Part shown: piece by piece, positions 1 through 6,414 of the stretch
Layout: each line of letters opens with the position of its first letter
Position numbering within the stretch: the stretch's first letter is position 1
Assembly: GCA_946482545.1 (NCBI GenBank)
Contig: CAMLRX010000190.1
Span: 1 to 6,686 of the forward strand
Direction of reading: 5' to 3'
Length of the DNA: 6,686 nt
From: an uncultured Flavihumibacter sp.
GTDB lineage: Bacteria > Bacteroidota > Bacteroidia > Chitinophagales > Chitinophagaceae
The notes under the pieces: model-generated
Seen by the model: only the letters and a program-made list of their open reading frames with translations
Told to the model about the DNA's origin: nothing
Database searches by the model: none
Translations under genes and position numbers: made by a program

Positions 1-422
1 ACGGCGAAATCGTTGAGCAGACAAAACCCTTCTCCACGATCGCGGAAGGCATGGTGTGTGCCGCCGGCAACGTTCAGGGCGACGCCATTGTTAAAAGCAT
101 GTGTGCAACAATCGATCGTGCCTTGGGTAATGACCAGTTCACGTTGGGTGAGCATGGGAGATTGCGGGAATCCGATGGCGCGTTGCTCTTTCGCCGATAA
201 GGTTTGCGTGTGTAATTTGTGAAGGTAGGCTGCATCGTGCGTAAGCAATACCATTTCATCAGAACAGGGTTCGGGGGAAAATAGTTGTTGCGGGCTGATG
301 ATTCCTTCGTATTGTAATTGCCCTGGAATAAGTTCGTATTTGAGCATCGGGAACCTGTGCCCTTCGGGCAACGGATGCGCATAGATGGGATCCCAGGCAA
401 TGTGTAGTTTTTTATGCGACAT
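1..422 (-). CDS. Histone deacetylase superfamily protein (AcuC/HDAC-like), N-terminal part
   Basis: The first 140 codons of an open frame run off the left edge with no stop. It starts at the ATG at 422-420 and reads MSHKKLHIAWDPIYAHPLPE. The arginase/HDAC-fold signature is clear: an N-terminal 'DPIYAHPLPEGHRFPMLKY' (residues 11-29), 'HDAAYL' (62-67), and the catalytic-pocket region 'GGTHHAFRDRGEGFCLLND' (120-138), in which the His123-His124 pair is the expected general acid/base dyad. The zinc ligands lie further on and are not visible. Members of this family remove acetyl groups from lysines or small acetylated amines, but the substrate cannot be told from this piece. The gene begins 5 bases after the pdeM stop, so the two are very probably co-transcribed. 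There is no Shine-Dalgarno, as is usual in Bacteroidota. Family assignment is firm; the role is unknown. Confidence 0.9.
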   Translation of the reverse strand, partial: MSHKKLHIAWDPIYAHPLPEGHRFPMLKYELIPGQLQYEGIISPQQLFSPEPCSDEMVLLTHDAAYLHKLHTQTLSAKEQRAIGFPQSPMLTQRELVITQGTIDCCTHAFNNGVALNVAGGTHHAFRDRGEGFCLLNDFA

Positions 423-427
423 CTGCT

Positions 428-1084
428 TTATTGAACTTTAAAAAGTTGTTCTCCGGCAATGGCGAAGATATGATCACCAGCCTGCGGACCCAATGCCACG
501 GCTCCGGTGAATTTGCTGTATGCGGGAAGGATAGCGCCTTCATTTCCGAAATAGAAACAGGGTAACCGCATTTGTTGTTTGCCGCCGCCGTTGAGCAGGA
601 TGCCCGGATGAATATGCCCGCTGATTGGGTAAAGCCCATTGTCGGGTGATTGAAAATCCTTACGGTCATGAACAAAGCTGAATGGGCCGATAATGCTGTT
701 GTCACAACAATCAATAGATTGTTCGTGATACCATGCGCTATTCAATATATCGTGGTTGCCTTTTACCAATCGGACACGAAGGTTCGAAATGTCTTTTCTC
801 CACCGGGAGAAAAGATCGAGTTCTATGTTGGAATGACTGTGAAACATATCACCCGTTACAAGCAGTTCTTCCGGCTGAAAATGTTGGATCAGCGCAAGCA
901 GTCTTTGCAGGTCTTCCTTAAAAAGCGAAGCGGGCACCGCTATGCCTGCTTTCCTGAAATGGCCCGTCTTCCCGAGGTGCAGATCAGATACGATAAGCGT
1001 ACGCTGCTCTTCCCAGAAAACCGCCCGCTGCGGCGTGAGCCAGAGGTGTTGTGCTTTGCAAATATGAAGAATCGGCGCCTGCAT
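428..1084 (-). CDS. pdeM: Ligase-associated metallophosphoesterase/DNA endonuclease PdeM
   Basis: This 218-residue calcineurin-like metallophosphoesterase is of normal length for the ligase-associated family. All the metal-binding motifs are present in order: SDLHLGK (Asp34, His36), VTGDMFHS (Asp79), KGNHD (Asn110, His111), FVHD (His139) and SGHIHPG (His157, His159), so the dinuclear metal site should be intact. Characterised relatives, such as the Pseudomonas putida MPE protein, are manganese-dependent nucleases or phosphodiesterases acting on single-stranded or flapped DNA. No signal peptide or membrane segment is seen, so it should be cytoplasmic. The ATG at 1084 lies 19 bases after the helicase stop (TAG at 1106-1104), and the TAA stop at 430-428 lies 5 bases before the next ATG. 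This places pdeM in the middle of a helicase-pdeM-deacetylase operon. No strong ribosome binding site is visible. Confidence 0.95.
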   Translation of the reverse strand: MQAPILHICKAQHLWLTPQRAVFWEEQRTLIVSDLHLGKTGHFRKAGIAVPASLFKEDLQRLLALIQHFQPEELLVTGDMFHSHSNIELDLFSRWRKDISNLRVRLVKGNHDILNSAWYHEQSIDCCDNSIIGPFSFVHDRKDFQSPDNGLYPISGHIHPGILLNGGGKQQMRLPCFYFGNEGAILPAYSKFTGAVALGPQAGDHIFAIAGEQLFKVQ

Positions 1085-1103
1085 GGGAAGGCAAAGTTAA
1101 GGG

Positions 1104-3629
1104 CTATTTCTCCAACTGTAACTGCATTTTACGCACCCGGTCCTCCAGTTTTTCGGAAGTAATGTTTTCGCGCATGCTGTCCACTTTGATGGGGAAACAA
1201 AAGGGGGTTAAGCGCTCCGGAAAATTGATCACGATGCGCGACTGGCTGATGCGCTCCAGCATGTTCCGGAGACGGACTTCTTCCATCTGCTGGTCGAATA
1301 CTTCTCGATACGCCTGTTTGAGGAGTACATTATCCGGGTCGTACTCATTGAATACGTTGAACAACAAAGAGGCGGAAGCCTGGAGGTGGCGCGCTTTCTT
1401 TTTCTCCCCGGGCATGCCCTGGAAAATCAGTCCGCCGATCACGGCGATGTCCCGGAATTTTCGCTTAGCCATCTCCGTGGAGTTGGCGCTCCGTTGGATA
1501 TCGTTCAGCAGGTTGTCGGTACTGAACAGTTCGTACACATTGCTGTCGTCAACTGGAATGGGTTGGTCGCTGAGGAGCTCAAATCCATAATCGTTCATCG
1601 CGAAGGAAAAAGTGATGGGGGTGATCCTGCTGATGCGGTAAGCCAGGATAGCGGCCATGGCTTCATGTACCAGCCTTCCCTCGAAGGGATAAACAAACAG
1701 GTGGAAACCGTCTTTGGTTTCGATGTGTTCAATCAGCAACTCATTGGAAGCAGGTACCGTAGAAAGTTTTTCCTGGAGTGCCATCAATGGATGCAGGGCC
1801 TTCGCTTCTTCAGGAGCAGCAGGCGAAAGGGCTTCGTTGAACTGCTTGCGTAATACCGCGCCCAGGTTGGCGGAAAGCGGCATCCTGCCACCCATCCAAC
1901 TAGGGACAATACTCTTCGATGCGTTCGATTTTCTTACGAGCACATTCATGTCCTTTATCATCACTAATTCCAGGTTGCGCCCCGCAAGGGTGAATACGTC
2001 GCCGGGCTCCAGGCGGGAGATGAACCATTCTTCGATCACCCCAATATAGCCGCCGGAAATGAATCTTACTTTCAGCATCGCGTCACTCACAATCGTGCCG
2101 ATGTGCATCCGGTGACGCATCGCGATCCTTCGGCCGGTAATTTTGTACAGGCCGTTTTCATCAATCTCCACCTTTTTGTATTCGTCATACTGATGCAGCG
2201 CATTGCCGCCATTGGTGATGAAATGAAGGATTTCTTCCCATTCATGGTCCTGCATGGACGAGAAACACCAGGTGGACCTGATCTCCGGTAGTAGCTCTCC
2301 GGGACGGAAGCCTTCTGAAATAGCCAGCGTACAAAGGTATTGAACGAGTACATCAAAACACAGCAGCATCGGTTCCCTGCTTTCAATAAGCGAAGCTTTT
2401 GTAGCCTCCTTCAATGCCGCGGCTTCCATCAGCTCCAGCGAATGCGTAGGAAGGAACCATATTTTACTGGGTGCATCGGGCCGGTGGCCACTACGACCCG
2501 CGCGTTGAAGGAAACGCGCCACACCTTTTGGTGAACCGACCTGTATAACGGTTTCGACTGGCCGAAAATCGACTCCAAGGTCAAGACTTGCGGTACATAC
2601 CACTGCTTTCAGGGTGCCCGCATGGAGCGCTTCTTCCACCCAAATCCGTGTTTCCTGCTCTATGCTGCCATGGTGCAGGGCGATGGCCCCGGCAAGTTCA
2701 GGCGCAACATCCAGCAGCGCCTGGTACCACCGTTCGCTCATGCCCCTTGTGTTGATGAAAATAAGTGTGGTGGTGCTGGATTCGATAATTGGAATTACTT
2801 TTTCGACCAGCTTGATCCCCAGGTGACCAGCCCATGGGTATTTTTCAATTTCATCGGGGTAAATACAGTGGATTTCAGTTTCCTTTTTTATAGCCGCTTT
2901 AATAATTGAGCCATTCCCATTTAAAGGCGCCAGTAATACATTCTTCGCTTCTTCCAAATTCCCTATGGTGGCGCTGATGCCCCAGATGCGAAGGGTAAAG
3001 CCTTTGGATTTTTGCAGATGATACAACCGGGAGATGGCCAGTTCCACCTGAACACCGCGTTTGGAACCCAGCAACTCGTGCCATTCATCCACCGCGATGG
3101 TGCCCAGGTGCTGAAAGAAGTCCGGGTATTTTTTCTGCGCCAGCAGCAAGTGCAGGCTCTCCGGCGTTATAATGAGTATTTCGGGTGCTTTTCTCTTCTG
3201 CCGTTGCCTTTCCGCCGTATCGGTATCTCCGTTCCGGATGCCTACTTCCCAGGGGATATCCAGCAACGAAAGCGCTTCTTCCATGGCACGGGCAATATCT
3301 TTGGCCAGTGCCCGTAGAGGCGTAATCCACAACAACTGAAGTCCGTTGTTTTTTTTACTTCGGAAATCGGCAGGATGCTTATCTATAAAAGCCGCTACCG
3401 CGCCAAGGAAAACGGAGTAGGTTTTCCCGAAACCGGTTGGCGCGTTCACGAGTCCGCTTTCGTTCCGGCAGATGGCCTCCCAGGTCTGCCGCTGAAATGG
3501 GAATGGACGCTTCCCAACGGAAAGCATCCATTCTTCGATGATTTGAACTCCTGTATGTTGTTTGCGTTTTGCCAATCTTTCCGGAGATCCGTTTAAGGGG
3601 GATCGCTGGTTAAAGATCGTAAAAAACAT
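1104..3629 (-). CDS. Ligase-associated DEXH-box DNA helicase (Lhr-core type)
   Basis: This superfamily 2 ATP-dependent DNA helicase has 841 residues from ATG 3629. Motifs appear in order: Q-like motif PFPFQ (42-46), Walker A APTGFGKT (63-70), Ia TPLRALAKD (103-111), II DEWH (181-184), III SAT (219-221), IV TLIFINTR (288-295), V TASLDLGVDF (346-355) and VI QRAGRSGHR (375-383). After the two RecA domains come a probable winged helix (about 415-510) and the Lhr-type beta-barrel with IEEWF, LEPGDVF and WMGGRMPL (about 525-590), then the Lhr-core C-terminal region. It lacks the long C-terminal extension of full-length Lhr. It probably translocates 3'-5' on single strands for the repair cluster. 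The start is uncertain: ATG 3629 sits inside the 3' arm of a terminator-like hairpin, and the first 18 residues look non-homologous. A TTG at 3575-3573 would give an 823-residue protein starting (M)AKRKQHTGVQIIEEW. Function is sure; the start is not. Confidence 0.95.
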   Translation of the reverse strand: MFFTIFNQRSPLNGSPERLAKRKQHTGVQIIEEWMLSVGKRPFPFQRQTWEAICRNESGLVNAPTGFGKTYSVFLGAVAAFIDKHPADFRSKKNNGLQLLWITPLRALAKDIARAMEEALSLLDIPWEVGIRNGDTDTAERQRQKRKAPEILIITPESLHLLLAQKKYPDFFQHLGTIAVDEWHELLGSKRGVQVELAISRLYHLQKSKGFTLRIWGISATIGNLEEAKNVLLAPLNGNGSIIKAAIKKETEIHCIYPDEIEKYPWAGHLGIKLVEKVIPIIESSTTTLIFINTRGMSERWYQALLDVAPELAGAIALHHGSIEQETRIWVEEALHAGTLKAVVCTASLDLGVDFRPVETVIQVGSPKGVARFLQRAGRSGHRPDAPSKIWFLPTHSLELMEAAALKEATKASLIESREPMLLCFDVLVQYLCTLAISEGFRPGELLPEIRSTWCFSSMQDHEWEEILHFITNGGNALHQYDEYKKVEIDENGLYKITGRRIAMRHRMHIGTIVSDAMLKVRFISGGYIGVIEEWFISRLEPGDVFTLAGRNLELVMIKDMNVLVRKSNASKSIVPSWMGGRMPLSANLGAVLRKQFNEALSPAAPEEAKALHPLMALQEKLSTVPASNELLIEHIETKDGFHLFVYPFEGRLVHEAMAAILAYRISRITPITFSFAMNDYGFELLSDQPIPVDDSNVYELFSTDNLLNDIQRSANSTEMAKRKFRDIAVIGGLIFQGMPGEKKKARHLQASASLLFNVFNEYDPDNVLLKQAYREVFDQQMEEVRLRNMLERISQSRIVINFPERLTPFCFPIKVDSMRENITSEKLEDRVRKMQLQLEK

Positions 3630-3656
3630 GCCACGTATTACGCATAGGTGGCATGT
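3621..3656 (-). terminator. Intrinsic terminator or attenuator between ligase and helicase
   Basis: Read on the minus strand, a perfect 9-bp inverted repeat (ACATGCCAC, 13-base loop, GTGGCATGT) runs directly into TTTTTT (3626-3621). This is the layout of a Rho-independent terminator in the minus direction only; the plus strand has no T-run after the stem. It may stop exonuclease-ligase transcripts. Because the candidate promoter lies just upstream of it, it could instead attenuate the helicase operon. The most upstream helicase ATG (3629-3627) falls inside the 3' arm, and the T-run would encode Phe-Phe. Confidence 0.55.
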
Positions 3657-3759
3657 GGCTCACATATCAGTACGCGAAAATTATTTTGTCGCCTGTCGCT
3701 GATCCTGCAAAACTAACAGTATGGGACATGCGGGGCAATACCTATATATGGGTACATGT
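3657..3759. other. Non-coding leader/intergenic sequence between ligase and helicase
   Basis: This is the upstream part of the 130-base gap. Besides the candidate promoter, it holds a 5-bp hairpin (minus strand ATGTG, AGC, CACAT; 3665-3653). Its 3' arm shares four bases with the 5' arm of the terminator stem, so the two cannot form together. No conserved riboswitch fold or coding frame was recognised. Confidence 0.5.
3708..3739 (-). promoter_or_regulatory. Candidate Bacteroidota-type promoter for helicase-pdeM-deacetylase
   Basis: On the minus strand, an exact TAnnTTTG -7 element (TAGTTTTG, 3715-3708) lies 20 bases after ATTG (3739-3736), whose TTG matches the -33 element. This is the pattern described for Bacteroidota housekeeping promoters (TTG, 17-23 bases, TAnnTTTG). 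It starts about 20 bases after the ligase stop, at the correct end of the only long gap between cluster genes. The predicted transcript start is near 3700-3704, giving a leader of about 70 bases to ATG 3629 or about 125 to TTG 3575. It is seen by motif match only; short motifs like this also occur by chance. Confidence 0.5.
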
Positions 3760-5355
3760 TCAGCCATATATTTCCAACAGTTTTTTCAGATCGTCCAATG
3801 TATTGATTTCTTCCGGCGATTTGTCCTTTCTCCACCGGAGTATGCGGGGGAAACGAAGTGCTACGCCCGATTTGTGCCGGGAGGAAGCGGCGATACCTTC
3901 AAAAGCAAGTTCAAAAACAAGTTCCGGTTTCACGGTTCTAACCGGGCCGAATTTTTCCAATGCGTTCTTCTTCACGAAAGCGTCTACCTGCGCAAGTTCT
4001 TTATCGGTAAGTCCCGAATAGGCCTTGGTAAAACTTACCAACTTGTCGCCATCTTTCACCGCGAAAGTATAATCGGTATACAAGTTACTTCTTCTGCCAT
4101 GTCCTTTCTGCGCGTAAATCAGCACTGCATCAATCGTGAGGGGATCGATTTTCCATTTCCACCAGTCGCCTCTTTTTCTACCGGTTTGGTAAACGGAATC
4201 TTTTCTTTTCAGCATCAATCCTTCCGATTGTTTTTCTCTTGATTTTTCCCGCAGCATCGCCAATTCGTCCCAACTAAAAAATTCCAGGTGTGGCGACAAT
4301 TGCAGAAATGGATGATTGATGGAGTTGATGAGGGAAGTGAGCTGCGTCCTTCTTTCCGCCAACGGCGTTGCTCTTGTATCTTCACCATCCCATTCCAGCA
4401 GGTCGTAAGCGATGAAACCTACGGGCGCTTCGGTCAGGTGTTTTTTGCTCAGTTGTTTACGTCCTATCCTGGTTTGAAGTTTACCGAAAGGCAGTACGCC
4501 ATTTGCATCCAGCGCTACGATCTCTCCATCCAGCACCGTTCCGTTTGGGAGGTTAAAGGCGAATTCGTTGAATTCCGGAAACTTCTCCGTAAGCAATTCT
4601 TCCCCTCTGCTCCACACGAACAATTCGTTTCCCCGCAGAATAATTTGTCCGCGGATGCCATCCCATTTCCATTCCGCCTGCCATTCATCGGGCATACCCA
4701 GTTCTTCTAAAGATTGTTCCAATGGGTAAGCGAGGTAGAACGGGTAAGGCTTAGACTGATCGGTTGCCGCATCGTCCCCATCTAACAATTCACTGAATGT
4801 AATGGTAGCGGGATCCCATTTTCCACTGATCTTATGGGCAACGGAAGGTGCGGGCATACCCGTTACGCCCGCCAGGGATTGAATGAGTAATTGCTGGGAT
4901 ACGCCTATACGGAAGCCGCCGGTAATGAGTTTGTTGAATACGAAACATTCTTCTTTGGAAAGTGTTTCCCAGGCTGATAATATGTAAATCTTTTTTTGAT
5001 CTTCCGTAGCTTGTCCAATGGTGGCGAGCGCATTGATGTAGTCGCTTAAAGAAAGGGAAGCCTTACTATTGGTTTTGTTTTCCGGTAACAACAATGCGAT
5101 CGTTTCTGCCAGATCGCCTACCGTATGGTAACATTCTTCGAACAACCAGGGCGGCAGGCCGGTAATTTCCATGCACCAGGTTTTCAGTAAGGTTGAATTG
5201 ATACTTCTTTTCGGTCTTCTTCCGGTGAACAGCGCGATCATCCATACTTTATCCTGATCGGGTGCTTTTCGGAAATAGTTTTCCATCGCCCGGAGTTTAT
5301 CGCCAGTTTTGGTACTTGTACCGAGTGTTTGTATGAGTTGAGAGAATCGCTCCAT
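3760..5355 (-). CDS. ATP-dependent DNA ligase (repair-cluster type)
   Basis: This 531-residue enzyme seals nicks in DNA through a covalent ligase-AMP. An N-terminal helical DNA-binding domain (about 1-200, including FNKLITGGFRIGVS at 140-153) precedes the nucleotidyltransferase domain. Motif I is EWKWDGIRG, with the AMP-accepting Lys230. Ia is SRGEELLT (249-256), III is LDGEIVA (275-281), IIIa is FIAYDLLEWDG (314-324), IV is EGLMLKR (378-384) and V is WWKWK (398-402). An OB-fold domain ends with the motif VI region RFPRILRWRKDK (501-512). All catalytic residues are present. There is no polymerase or nuclease domain of the LigD kind, so it matches the stand-alone ligase of the ligase-exonuclease-helicase-phosphoesterase cluster, not NHEJ LigD. 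The ATG at 5355 is 3 bases after the exonuclease stop (TAA, CCC, ATG), which suggests translational coupling. The TGA stop is followed by 130 non-coding bases. Confidence 0.96.
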   Translation of the reverse strand: MERFSQLIQTLGTSTKTGDKLRAMENYFRKAPDQDKVWMIALFTGRRPKRSINSTLLKTWCMEITGLPPWLFEECYHTVGDLAETIALLLPENKTNSKASLSLSDYINALATIGQATEDQKKIYILSAWETLSKEECFVFNKLITGGFRIGVSQQLLIQSLAGVTGMPAPSVAHKISGKWDPATITFSELLDGDDAATDQSKPYPFYLAYPLEQSLEELGMPDEWQAEWKWDGIRGQIILRGNELFVWSRGEELLTEKFPEFNEFAFNLPNGTVLDGEIVALDANGVLPFGKLQTRIGRKQLSKKHLTEAPVGFIAYDLLEWDGEDTRATPLAERRTQLTSLINSINHPFLQLSPHLEFFSWDELAMLREKSREKQSEGLMLKRKDSVYQTGRKRGDWWKWKIDPLTIDAVLIYAQKGHGRRSNLYTDYTFAVKDGDKLVSFTKAYSGLTDKELAQVDAFVKKNALEKFGPVRTVKPELVFELAFEGIAASSRHKSGVALRFPRILRWRKDKSPEEINTLDDLKKLLEIYG

Positions 5356-5358
5356 GGG

Positions 5359-6366
5359 TTAAGTTTGGCTGATGACTTGTTCTTCCTCCTCTTCTCCGAA
5401 ACGTGTTTGTACTTCCATCGATCGGATACCCTGCTCGTTGAGGTACCTGCTGAACACAGATTGAAAACCGTGGGTAACGTAAACGGTGGAGGCATTCGTG
5501 GCTTTTACCGCGGTGAGTAACCCTTGCCAGTCGGCGTGGTCGCTTAACACAAATCCTGCGTCTGCATTTCTTCTCCTGCGGTTCCCGCGTACCTGCATCC
5601 ATCCGCTGCAGATGCCGGTGGCATGCGGCCCGAAACGTCGCATCCATGGACTATCATCCGCGCCTGGCGGCGCGATCACGATGGCTTTTTTCAACCGGGC
5701 AGGATCTGTATCCGGCGTAATACGGATCACTTCCGGTAATTGGTGGCCGGCCGCAACCAGCGCCTGGTGTACGTTCCACACTGCGCCATGTACATACACT
5801 TCTCCGGTAATGCTGTGCAAACAGGGCAGGATGCGTTGTGCCTTTCCCAGGCTGTAAGCCAGTAAAATGGAACTCAGGTTCTTCTCCAGGTTTTGTTGTA
5901 CCCAACTTTGCATCCGTTCAAAAATCTGTGCCTCGGGTTCCCATTGGTAGATGGGGAGTCCGAAAGTGGATTCTGTAATAAAATTATGGCACTGCACGGG
6001 CTCGAAAGCGCCGCTCCTACCATCATTCTCCAGTTTATAATCACCGCTCACCACCCATACTTCGCCTTTGTATTCCACCCTGATTTGCGAAGAACCAATG
6101 ATATGCCCTGCCGGATGTAGCGAAACTTTTACACCATTCATCAGCGTACTTTCGTTCCACTCCATGGTGCTGTAGTTGCCGGGGCCAAGCCTTAATTGAA
6201 GGATGGGCAAACTGGCGCTATGGCACAAATAATACTGTGATCCCCAGCGGGCGTGGTCGCTGTGCGCATGTGTGATCACCGCATACCGCACAGGTTGCCA
6301 GGGATCAATATAGAAATCACCCTGTACGCAATAAATACCTTTTTCAGTGAATTGAAGCAATGGCAT
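5359..6366 (-). CDS. Ligase-associated exonuclease (metallo-beta-lactamase / beta-CASP-like fold)
   Basis: This 335-residue protein resembles the CPSF73/SNM1 branch of metallo-beta-lactamases and is the putative exonuclease of the ligase cluster. The metal motifs are THAHSDHA (His33, His35, Asp37, His38), HPAGHIIGSSQ (His88), SGDYK (Asp109), then TESTFG (131-136), LSDHADW (Asp276, His277) and VTHG (His299). A basic patch RGNRRRRN (260-267) could contact DNA, and the protein ends with an acidic run of five glutamates (325-329). I chose the ATG at 6366, giving MPLLQFTEKGIYC, because the family typically begins at this point. The frame remains open upstream to a TTG at 6393, but that adds only nine residues with no family likeness. 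It probably trims DNA ends before the ligase, 3 bases downstream, seals them. Expression likely reads through from the upstream gene, since no Bacteroidota-type promoter is seen nearby. Confidence 0.94.
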   Translation of the reverse strand: MPLLQFTEKGIYCVQGDFYIDPWQPVRYAVITHAHSDHARWGSQYYLCHSASLPILQLRLGPGNYSTMEWNESTLMNGVKVSLHPAGHIIGSSQIRVEYKGEVWVVSGDYKLENDGRSGAFEPVQCHNFITESTFGLPIYQWEPEAQIFERMQSWVQQNLEKNLSSILLAYSLGKAQRILPCLHSITGEVYVHGAVWNVHQALVAAGHQLPEVIRITPDTDPARLKKAIVIAPPGADDSPWMRRFGPHATGICSGWMQVRGNRRRRNADAGFVLSDHADWQGLLTAVKATNASTVYVTHGFQSVFSRYLNEQGIRSMEVQTRFGEEEEEQVISQT

Positions 6367-6392
6367 GTTGATAGCGTTGTTTTCTATCAACA
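6366..6392 (-). promoter_or_regulatory. Inverted repeat abutting the exonuclease start codon
   Basis: A perfect 9-bp inverted repeat (minus strand TGTTGATAG, 9-base loop AAAACAACG, CTATCAACA) ends on the A of the exonuclease ATG. No T-run follows, so it is not a terminator. It could be an operator half-site pair, or an RNA hairpin that hides the ribosome landing site. It could also be chance, as the stem is AT-rich (three G-C pairs). Confidence 0.35.
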
Positions 6393-6414
6393 AGTAGAAG
6401 GGGAGAAGGTTGGC

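Noticed and set aside
74..400. Minus-strand open frame of 108 codons at the left end
   Set aside because: It is out of frame with the HDAC-family gene, whose frame from 422 to the edge carries clear family motifs.
1092..1099. TAACTTTG on the minus strand just before pdeM, matching TAnnTTTG
   Set aside because: No -33 TTG lies at proper spacing (the nearest is 13 bases away), and the pdeM ATG would be only about 8 bases downstream. A chance match within an operon is more likely.
650..1162. Plus-strand open frame of 170 codons opposite pdeM and the helicase end
   Set aside because: It is antisense to pdeM, which has all its catalytic motifs. It shows no recognisable domain and is a shadow of the real gene.
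1051..1590. Plus-strand open frame of 179 codons
   Set aside because: It lies opposite the conserved helicase C-terminal region, and its low-complexity Ser/Arg/Leu composition is typical of an antisense shadow.
3721..4242. Plus-strand open frame of 173 codons starting in the ligase-helicase gap
   Set aside because: Most of it is antisense to the ligase OB-fold coding sequence, with no known motif and no promoter in that direction.
3760..5355. Ligase as an NHEJ LigD-type protein
   Set aside because: There is no polymerase or 3'-phosphoesterase domain and no Ku gene nearby. The neighbours are those of the four-gene ligase-associated repair cluster.
6367..6393. TTG at 6393 as the exonuclease start
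   Set aside because: The nine extra residues (MLIENNAIN) do not resemble the family, and the ATG at 6366 gives the usual MPLL.FT.KGIYC beginning.
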